DNA from: Tethya wilhelma
Taxonomy: Eukaryota; Porifera; Demospongiae; Tethyida; Tethyidae
Reading direction: 5' to 3'
NCBI GenBank assembly: GCA_964030475.1
Contig: CAXIPT010000002.1
Coordinates: 1,438,519-1,502,518, forward strand
DNA length: 64,000 bases
Below, in pieces: positions 55,750-64,000 of this stretch. Position 1 is the stretch's first letter. Every line of letters begins with the position of its first letter. Both the position numbers and the translations under genes were made by a program. The notes beneath the pieces are model-generated. The model did no database searches. It had not been told where the DNA came from and saw only the letters and a program-made list of their open reading frames with translations.

Positions 55750-57205
55750 GAGCCTTTCTTTATTTATTACAAAGTTTTAATTAACCATTACAAACATACA
55801 ATTTTATTCAAAATTAATGCCAAGAAAAGTATATAGGTGACAGACCCAATCTAAGAAAAGCCTGTAAAACATTAACTTTGATAATACAACACTCATGCAC
55901 TTACCAATAAAGATACAGAGGAAGCTCGTCTACCACCAATTAATGCCACCACCAAAAGACTGGCCCCGCAGCTGAGACATTTTCCCCTTGGCTTTCTCAA
56001 ATTATGTCGGGACTACCCTAAACTCGCAGAATCTCCCTTTGTGTCTATAACATTAGTGTAATCACATCTGACATGAGATGTTACAGTGCACCCCAAGATC
56101 TCAAAGTTGTGAGGAGGCTGCATCCTTTCGTTACTTTCGTCAGTATATCCAATTGAAGAGAACATTTTTAGAGTCCGAGGAACTTGCTTTTTTTTTAAGT
56201 TTTGATTCTCTTACATAAAATTGTCATGCATCTGCCAGCATGATGCTCGATTCTAATTATGATCATTATAACCACTGAACGAGTTTAACTTGTGATTTAA
56301 TTTTCAATATGCATGCAATGTGTTTGGGAGGATTATATATTGTGTACTCAGTTTGTATGCAACATGTCATTCTGAATCAGTATGTAATTGAGTTTGTTAA
56401 TAAAAATTGTTAATGTATTCTTAATATGTGCTGAGTATGTATTAAATTTTGTACAATGTAACATTAACAGTCACTCAGTCACCAACTTGGCCAGCATGCA
56501 GAGTGTATAGTTCACAGAAATTTAATGTTAACAACAATCTGTGAGGATTATTGAAATACTTATGACATTGTAACAGTGATTGATGAAAGTTAATTACTTA
56601 AGGACCGAGTCCAAGCAGCTAATCAAGTGTAAAAATTATGCTAAACTATAAGTATTACTGTCAGAAACACGTGTATACATTTCCACATGTATACTAAACA
56701 TGCTCACATAATTTGTAGGTCATGTGACGAATCCTTTTTCAATTTCTCATGAACAACTAATAATAATATGGCAGTACTGTTGCTACAGGATTCGTCTAAC
56801 TCTGATCTACCCGGCTGCAGTGCATGACGTTTATCATGGTCAGAAAAGTGTTTCTGACTGGCGTGCTTTATTTAGAAAATCCAGTGCTGCTCCACTTTAT
56901 GCATGTAAACTGGGCGGTTCTGAGTAAAACAAATTCAGTGACAAAAATTGGTTGCCATATATAGCAATATTATTTAATTCCTACCTAATTAATTATTTGT
57001 ATATACAAACCATAGATGATGTGATTAAAGCTATATTATTTACCATGATTAGGATATACTATCAATATAAATATATACATCTCCATTTTTATTGATGTAT
57101 ATTCTGAAAGTTATAAAACTTTCCAAAAATGTGTAACTAATTACAGAAACTATATAGTCCTTGAGCCGGTATGCTATTACCAGTAGGGTAACTGCTTATC
57201 AGGCA
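55750..57205. other. no supported gene
   Basis: AT-rich DNA. The 67-codon frame at 56724-56927 has no recognised domain. Confidence 0.35.
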
Positions 57206-57210
57206 AATAC

Positions 57211-57814
57211 ATGGCCGAAATCGAAATCAACACAAAAATTGAGCAGTTGGAAGAGGCAGGTCAACATGTTCAAGTGACAGATCATGTAAGAGATTCTTTT
57301 GAAAAACAGCCATACCTAGAACTGCTAGAGAAAAATCTCCGTGACAGATTTCCAACTGTTGAAATTGTCTCAGCTTTTCACATATTTGATCCTAAACAGC
57401 TCCCTGAGAACGAATATAAATTCTATCAGTATGGTTTATCTGACCTCCTTGAACACTACACTTTAAGTCCTATATAAGTTGGACACTACCGATGTCTGTG
57501 GCAAATGGAAGGAGTTTAAATTATTTATGTCCACATGTACAGAATTGAAAAATGGCTCGATCAAAGACTTGGCAAAATTCTTACTTAGCACCCCAGAACG
57601 ACGCCTGCTCTTTCCTGCTCTCTCTAAACTACTAATCCGAGGACTAGTGCTACCGATTGCAACAGCTGATTGTGAGAGAGGCTTCTCTGCTATGAACAGG
57701 ATAAAGACAGTACCACGAAATAGGCTCAAGACCAGTACCCTGGAACAGCTAATGTTTATATCGATCAAGGGACCTACTGCTGACAAGTTTGATTTTGACA
57801 AGGCAGCAGATTAA
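57211..57814 (+). pseudogene. hAT transposase, C-terminal part with dimerisation domain
   Basis: The first frame (57211-57477) covers KQPYLELLEKNLRDRFPTVE and SAFHIFDPKQLPENEYKF. One base change of frame later (57479-57814) comes the dimerisation region: FPALSKLLIRGLVLPIATAD, CERGFSAMNRIKTVPRNRLK and LEQLMFISIKGP. This is the diagnostic hAT C terminus (E-R-x-F-S within it). The catalytic region upstream is not found. Downstream, 57950-58010 contains 'gcatgcccccagacccacct', which is typical of the 3' part of such elements. Confidence 0.8.
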
Positions 57815-58289
57815 TGGGGTGGACTATATCAACGTAGAATTCACTGGCAAGATTGACTATTTTGTACATATTTTTCTTATATACTCATTTTTTTGTCATG
57901 TGTCGTCTCAGAATGCACCAGAATCAATCTCAGCTAATCTAAAATCCAAAAATTTTCCAGGGTAGCATGCCCCCAGACCCACCTACAAGGGCCGGTTTGT
58001 GCCAGCCAGTTTAGCCCATCTGCTTGACGATTTCTCTAGCTAGAACCCTGAGTAAAAATTGTGTTGTGCATGCATTTGAGCGCACATTGTTATGGTATTT
58101 ACTACAAGCCGCTTGCTTATGTGCAGCTACAAATATTCATTTGCTGACTTCCAGGAAGTTCTCACAGGTATGTACTCTACTGCATTCCACGCATGTACTG
58201 ATGTTCTATAGCATCAAACAGATTCTGTGTAGTGTCGTTTTTTTCCTTTGGGAAAATATCAAGCTAAAAATTACATTGGTGTTATCGCT

Positions 58290-58760
58290 TAAATTTCACA
58301 GATGGAACACAAAAGTGCTCTTGAGAGTTTATGCCCAATTTGTGGCAAGGCAAAATCCAGACGCACACAACCATTGATCCAGTTCATCTTTATTGTGCTG
58401 GTAAACCCAATGGATCCTTGGTCTCTGACTGGAACCTATTGGCGCTCCTCTTGTGAGACTGGTCAGCTGCGTGGACGACACTCTGCTGCAATTCACTGCT
58501 GATATCATTGGAACATGTTGTCTGTGGTTCTCTGGTGTGTGTTGAGTGTATCTGAATCATTGATCCAAGTGATGCTACCACAATGGAGACATTACAAATT
58601 TCAGCACTATTCAACCAGCATCGTAGATACACTTGGTAGTCTGTGTGTGGTATGTGAGAAGTGTGAGAGTCATCTTCAGCAAAACAAGCTCCAGCATCAC
58701 ATCGCCAACACCGCGCAACTAAATTGGTTGAATCTTCCCAAGACATGCACTGATCACTGG
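58290..58760 (+). pseudogene. possible zinc-binding transposon protein fragment
   Basis: MEHKSALESLCPICGKAKSR provides one Cys pair, followed in other frames by HLYCAGKPNGSLVSDWN and a second Cys pair further on (LCVVCEKCESHLQQNKLQHH). Frames are mixed. It may be the N-terminal zinc-binding part of the same kind of element as 58875-59900, but it lies on the opposite strand. Confidence 0.25.
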
Positions 58761-58874
58761 TAGTTCAGACTTGTTGGCTGCTAGGACGTCAGACATTGTG
58801 AAAGAGAAGTCTCTTGGAACCGGTAGAGTTCCACTGTCATTTGATGAGGATTCACCCTGAAAGAAAGTTCCGAA

Positions 58875-59900
58875 TGATAAGTCAGTCTGTGCAGATATCT
58901 TTACTGGTATTGATATCAGTGGAAAAGTATCGAGCTCTTATGACTGATGTTGTACCTTGGGATGGCTTTTGTTGCTGCTTGGTACATTGATATAACATAG
59001 ATGGACTGCTACAGATATAGTTCACACAGGGACTTACATTAAATGTGATGGCTCTGGCATTTTGAGGAGTTTTCGTATTGTCTTCAATCTCCTTCCATTC
59101 TAGCACTTTTTTTTGTCAAATCCATGACCCAGCTCATCTAACAGACGCAAGGTATGCCAATGTGATAAGCAAAGTTTGCTCTTCTGGAGACCTGTGTGTT
59201 TTCATGCACATTCTAATTTTGCTATATAATGCTTCATAAATATAGTGTGAATCTAACCAACACTAATGAATGTAAACACATATAATATACTGTTAGTTAA
59301 CATACAGGTATATACCGTATAGTGGGTAGACTTGAATTTGACGAATTATTTTTCAAATTGCCAAATTAAAAATCGCTAAACAGTTTACCTATATAAAAGT
59401 ATGCAGTGGACGGAATTGAAAAATCGGCAATAATCCCAAAATGGGAATTCGCCAAATTTTAAACCCGCCAAATTTACCCGCTATACAGTATACAAGTGCC
59501 AAATCAATCACTCACACCTTCTTAGATGCATGACCAGAGTACGTATAAGATGAGTGATATCAGATGCTGAATGAGGCATACAGTAGGTTGGCAATTTTTA
59601 CAAACTATAGACAGGATTAAACCTGTTACTGCCTCACTATTCTTTCTTGGTTTGCGGGTCTTCATTGCACCTCTCAGCAGTGTCAAAAGATTGGGTGCAT
59701 GCAATTCCATTTCTCGTTGCACTTCCTTCCAGTCAATTGTTGAGAGGACTCTCACACTCCTATGCTTTAGGATTGAGTTAACTCTGTTTGAGCACATTGC
59801 AGCAACCTCATGTTGCAGTTTCTTACTCAGACCTCAGAGGATGTATTTGCTCATGACCGGATCCTGTAAACAACGTCTGGTCAAGGCACAATGACTACCC
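58875..59900 (-). pseudogene. repeated animal transposon-type protein, broken
   Basis: The frame at 59522-59797 gives RVLSTIDWKEVQREMELHAP, NLLTLLRGAMKTRKPRKN and IVCKNCQPTVCLIQHLISLI. After an interruption, TLRLLDELGHGFDKKK and EWKEIEDNTKTPQNARAITF (59040-59160) end at a GT donor. 'APNLL...QP...LIQ..ISL.LY' followed by a leucine-rich 'TLRLLD.LG' segment is the core of a repeated protein family that I have seen in sponges and cnidarians. A 180-bp MITE (59313-59491) sits between the two parts. Confidence 0.5.
59313..59491. mobile_element. MITE with TATACCGTATAG ends, full copy
   Basis: Left 'tataccgtatagtgggtaga' and right 'tacccgctatacagtatac' are inverted. The interior is AT-rich with repeated 'cgccaaattt'-type words. 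It serves as reference for the fragments at 8352, 17838 and 21659. Confidence 0.75.
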
Positions 59901-59929
59901 CTTGCTAGTGATTTTCCCATAGCCTTACG

Positions 59930-60380
59930 TGATGAAGTAAGCATGTATCTGTCGTAATTTAGTTTCTGGTTGCATTATTAATGATATTCTTGTTGTTTGC
60001 AGCTAGTATTTGCCCTGATATTGGTAAGTACCGAAACGTTGACAGAATTAAAGTTTCCTACTCTACTAAACAAATTTCCTGATAGATAGGCAGGAGCCTT
60101 GTTTACCTTGGACACCACATTGTTGACTATAGGCTAATAGTTTGTAGCTGCAAGAGTGTCTCAGTGATTTGCTACTCGTTTTGTTGGGCTTTCAAAGTAT
60201 TAATCTCATTACATAGTTCTGCACATCTCAATTATTTGCATGCAGATGAGACTCATGTCGGAACAGCTGATCCATAAGCAGTAGTCTAGGTTGGTTTCTT
60301 CATGATTTTGAATTAAAATTTCCCCCCGCCTAAAGAGTAAATTATTTCACATATATATACAGTGACTCAAGTGCAACTAA
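59930..60380. other. no gene seen
   Basis: Unassigned DNA between repeats. Confidence 0.35.
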
Positions 60381-60381
60381 T

Positions 60382-60688
60382 GTTCCCAGTACGGTAGTAC
60401 TGGGTACATAGGAATGGCCCATTAGCGCAATACAAATATTCATGCGAATAACTGCAAACTCAGCACTTGGCACTAATAGGCTTCTTAAGCAACTATTTAG
60501 CTTTCTTAGAGACCATAGATCAAACTTGGTTTCTTTAGGGAGAGTCGCTTTTGCCATTGAGTTGCTAGATACAAGGCGAAAAGCGCCTTCTCCATATGGC
60601 GACTATTAATTTCTAAATCATGCATTATTCATTCGCTAGATAGCCTAACAACCCTTTCGATATTCAAGTGTGCATTATTTGGAATCTA
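60382..60688 (-). mobile_element. 0.5-kb CCCAGTAC-hairpin element, internally deleted copy C
   Basis: Reverse orientation, with the palindrome at 60385-60404 and the other end 'gtgcattatttggaatc'. About 190 bp of the interior, including the GAA-rich run, are missing. Confidence 0.65.
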
Positions 60689-60849
60689 TTGCAGCATGCA
60701 GTGCCCAAGTTCTGTCCGTTTTCTGTGTACAGTTCTTTAGCTAACAAGACATGGACATAAAACCCAGGAGTTCAGAGTTTCAGCCGTTTGAAAGGCATGA
60801 AAGTTCCCTGCTCATGGATCAGGATAAAGACTACTACTTTTCCAAAAAA

Positions 60850-61030
60850 TAGAACAAACAAGTACAAAAACTAATGTAAAGGAATGGCCAAATCATAAAA
60901 AAGTGAGCAAATAAGATAGGAATGGTTGTCGGATTGAGCGAGTTCATTCCTGTGCCTACAATGTCATAATGTCATGTGTAGGGACATTTCTATCCTTGTT
61001 TGCTCACTTCTATGTTTTTTGTACTTGTAG
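60850..61030. mobile_element. diverged palindromic MITE
   Basis: 'aaggaatggccaaatcataa' and 'gtgagcaaataagataggaa' on the left face 'ctatccttgtttgctcactt' on the right. It is related to the family at 22378 and 27595. Confidence 0.6.
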
Positions 61031-61229
61031 ATCTGGTAATATATGTGGCGTGAAACAGGAATTTGTAATTTATTTCAAAGATTTACCTTAGAACAACACA
61101 CATTACAATGTTTGTATGTTTCCTACACCCGTCATTTTTTCTTGGCAGCAGTTTCAGTACTAACTCTAGTGGTGTGCTCTAATTAGAAAATAGGTCTGTA
61201 TACTGTTTTCTTACAAACTCTTGTATATT

Positions 61230-61340
61230 CCCAGTACAGTGGTACTGGGTACACAGGAATGGCACGGATGCCCCATTAGTGCAATACAAATATTCACGCG
61301 AATAACTTACTTAGCACTATAAGACTTCTCAAGCTGGCAT
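61230..61340 (-). mobile_element. CCCAGTAC-hairpin element, end fragment D
   Basis: The palindrome (61230-61249) and the next 90 bp only ('gaatggcacggatgccccat', 'ttcacgcgaataact'). Confidence 0.6.
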
Positions 61341-62580
61341 AAAAATATGGCCACACTGTTATAATTAGGTTGTTATCTTAACAACCAAAGATTCTGATGC
61401 TATTTCAGGGTTGTTTTGTTGACAATGATTGTTGTTTAGGGTTGTTAACTTGGCCAAATTATCGTCTATAATAGTGTTATAGTTACAACTTAACTAACGA
61501 TAATATCAACGCAGCTAGCAATTATTGAAGCATGTATTTATTATTAAACACAACATCACTGTTGTATTTCTATAAGCCTTACCTTGTACCTGAACAATGC
61601 ACCATGCACATCATTATGTATACCACACGGTGTTTTAAGTTGGCAGTAGATAACTTTCAGGATGTTTCCAGCTCTGATCGACTTTTCACCATACCATATA
61701 CCTATTCTACACATACACAATCTCATCATAACTACATAGTACAATATTATGTAAAGTTACTTGAAATTAAAATATTGTTAATGCGATTACCGTACCAAAT
61801 ACCAGAGTTCAGTTAAGCCTATTTAGTCACAAATAATACCAAACTTTGCACAATAATTATTATTTCATTTCTTCTTTCGGGATTCAAAAAAGTTTGTATG
61901 TTAAGGGTTGCGTAGATTCCAGGTTTTTCTCCTGACAGCATACTTCCAAGATTCCTACACATCAAAAACATTCAGATGGTAAAGAAAGTTTTCTAACATA
62001 CATATTTTACTATTGTAAGACTTACATAACCAGTTGAGAAATTCTTTTAGGTTGGGATAAGAAGTTGACAGAGTTGACGTATGTCCGAAGCTGAGGTGGT
62101 AGCACTGTTGAAAAGGATAGAAGCCATGTTGTTAGCTATTTGATGCCTCAGTCTGTTACCTCCCCAGAAGCAACTAATTCCTTGAATTTTGAAGGCACAA
62201 GATAGCTCATCGTTAATATTCGCCAGTCAGTCTATGTGTGAAAAGTAATTTGAAATTTCCACCACGTTGTTCAAAGTTCAGCCCGTGTGGACACGTGTTT
62301 GACCTTTGAACCATGAAAAGGCTTCTTGCTTGCATGACTTGTGCAAAATTTCACGTTCAGTTTAATACCAATTGATCTTTACAAGCAGAACCGTGACTGC
62401 TCTGGCTATGTCCAGCACTGAACTTCCTGACCTTTCCTCTCATTTCGACGACCATATTGGACTGATATTTTGGTAAGTTGGTACTTTTATGATAGCATGT
62501 AGAACATCATTACAAGTTGCATCTTTGTGTGCCATTGTTTTGAGCTATATTTATTGTTGCATGCATGCGCTGATAAAAAT
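61341..62580. other. no gene seen
   Basis: AT-rich DNA with 'gttgtt' words near 61360-61450. No supported coding exon. Confidence 0.35.
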
Positions 62581-62589
62581 CTGATACTA

Positions 62590-62796
62590 GGATGTACAAA
62601 GCACTAGCAGTACTACTACTGGTGCCTCGGGATCTACACTTCCCAGCCAGACTACCACACTGATGCCATCATTGGCATCCACAATCCTGGCCACTCCTTC
62701 ACCGGACACTCCTAGCTTAGTGAGTCCTATACAAGTTACGTATGATTGGCTCAACAACAGAGCTAGATTCAGGGCACACACTATACTAAGAGCCTA
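62590..62796 (+). CDS. possible Ser/Thr-rich terminal exon
   Basis: Following an acceptor-like 'atactag', a 68-codon frame reads DVQSTSSTTTGASGSTLPSQ, TTTLMPSLASTILATPSPD and VSPIQVTYDWLNNRARFR before a TAG. Mucin-like composition with a conserved-looking tail. No partner exon and no family. Confidence 0.25.
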
Positions 62797-62799
62797 GAT

Positions 62800-63660
62800 A
62801 ATAGAGTCCTGTGAAGCACAATCCTATATATAAGTACAGCTATTTCTAAATAACGATCATCCTATTTGGTCCAGGGCTGCCATGGAGTCCTGCCTTGTTT
62901 GCCCATAAGCTAGGCTTGTTGGTGTTTATTTTCTCAGAAAAGGTGCAATAGAGTAATAGCTTGGTAACTTTGTTTATCGCTCTGAAACTAAATGTACCTC
63001 TGTTTATAGTTGGAAAAATTACTACTAAATGTGATTGAATTCATTTAAGTTACTAAATAATAAAAATCTAAATATGTTCTCTTCTTAGTCATTTAAGTTC
63101 TGAATATCAAAATCTAAGCCCTGATCCTCATTTTCTTCGAACACATCCTAAAGTACGGAGCAAGCTTGTGTGTATAGTAGGATTCAAAATATCATCCAAT
63201 TCCTCCTCCTCCTGCACTTCCATTACTCTTTCTGCCTCTTCTTTTCTCTCTTCCCCTCTCCCTAGATGCTCAAAAAGCCTTTCCTCTATGTTCTGTAACA
63301 GCACTAGTTCTAACACTGTTAACATGGCTTCTTTCCATATACCTGTTCTTCCATCTGTGCAAAATGACAGTCTGTTCTGTTTCAGTAGTATTTTATGCGT
63401 CATTTTATCTACAGGCTCCTCCTAACACTGCAGCTAACAGTAAAGTTGCTCTCTGTGTAATGTGTTGGTAATAACTGAAGTAGGTACCAAATTCTTTAAG
63501 AGTAGTAATCAAGATTGTAGTGATAGTATAAAAAGATCTTTGTCTTGTCTTTGTTTTGATCTAACATGCTTTTGATGCCCTCTTACTAGCGAACAAACTC
63601 CATGGCCATAGTTAGATCTTTTTGAATTATGTAAATATTAGACTATTGTAACACATATAC
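62800..63660. other. no confident gene
   Basis: Both strands of 63128-63425 are open: acidic EEEELDD on the minus strand, serine-rich on the plus strand. I cannot decide between them or exclude chance. Confidence 0.3.
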
Positions 63661-63661
63661 C

Positions 63662-63943
63662 ATGACTAAACTTTATGATCATGTATTTGAATATGGTGCT
63701 TTTAATTTCTGTACCGTGTACAAAAGGTATTATTCTGTATACCGTTTAAACAGCAAGTGCTACTGTGCGGCTTCAGTGCTTGGCATGGAAGGGATAAGAG
63801 ATCTTGCCATCTCACAAGTTATGAACAAAGAGGTGTTTTCTGAGTTTATAAAGTTTTCTGGTGGAATTGTTCCTCATTTTAAATATTCATTTCAATTTGA
63901 AGTTCTCGAGTTGAACAGATTTGTTCATCAGTCATCCCCCTAA
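63662..63943 (+). CDS. unrecognised 93-residue frame
   Basis: An ATG-initiated frame with varied, protein-like composition (YKRYYSVYRLNSKCYCAASV, GIRDLAISQVMNKEVFSEFI). No signal peptide, membrane segment or known motif, and no upstream promoter element that I can support. It may be an exon of a gene that continues outside the window, or chance. Confidence 0.25.
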   Translation: MTKLYDHVFEYGAFNFCTVYKRYYSVYRLNSKCYCAASVLGMEGIRDLAISQVMNKEVFSEFIKFSGGIVPHFKYSFQFEVLELNRFVHQSSP

Positions 63944-64000
63944 TTGGTTACCAGCACCATCACTGCAATGTCGTATGTTTTAGCTGTTGAACTACTATGA

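Noticed and set aside
1..64000. tRNA, rRNA or bacterial operon content
   Set aside because: No B-box/T-loop pattern with a fitting acceptor stem was noticed, no rRNA core motifs, and genes contain spliceosomal introns.

Overview
This is metazoan nuclear DNA, most likely from a demosponge (an Amphimedon-like genome is my best guess). The evidence is AT-rich sequence, split genes with short GT-AG introns, many small transposable elements, and a family of very short collagens with a ten-cysteine C-terminal domain that belongs to the spongin / short-chain collagen C4-like family. I see no rRNA, tRNA, CRISPR or bacterial-type operon.

The one coherent host locus is a minus-strand tandem cluster of short-chain collagen genes (11.7-21.2 kb). 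Five copies are intact. One is cut off by a MITE-like insertion, and there are two degraded coding relics and one orphan promoter. Every copy that keeps its start has the same design: a 55-nt coding first exon carrying a signal peptide, a phase-1 intron after codon 18, then one large exon with a [19 protein letters not shown] Gly-X-Y block and the cysteine-rich domain. Four of the promoters share a TATA box with a forkhead-type site just upstream and a CRE-like site further up. The proteins are presumably secreted, trimeric extracellular-matrix components.

The rest is mostly repeat-derived. 1-8.5 kb: degenerate long repeats, a possible small membrane protein, palindrome-ended elements. 8.5-11.3 kb: a transposase remnant and a foldback element. 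22-34 kb: nested MITEs, a second copy of the 8.5-9.9 kb segment in inverse orientation, and a Crypton-like tyrosine recombinase pseudogene. 34.6-46.1 kb: two inverted copies of a 2,219-bp segment enclosing transposon pseudogenes, a LINE reverse-transcriptase relic, an unknown acidic protein and an intron-bearing gamma-tubulin pseudogene. 45.7-48.1 kb: a transposase gene with introns and frameshifts. 50.9-60 kb: several transposon relics, including a 2.2-kb element with 100-bp inverted ends and two convergent coding regions (one SANT/Myb-like), a hAT transposase C terminus and another animal transposon protein. 60-64 kb: repeats and little recognisable coding.

Two pairs of inverted duplications have exactly equal copy lengths (1,468 and 2,219 bp), and all four copies begin right after a single N. 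This suggests mis-oriented or haplotypic contigs, so the orientation of the collagen cluster and of the gamma-tubulin block relative to their flanks should not be trusted.
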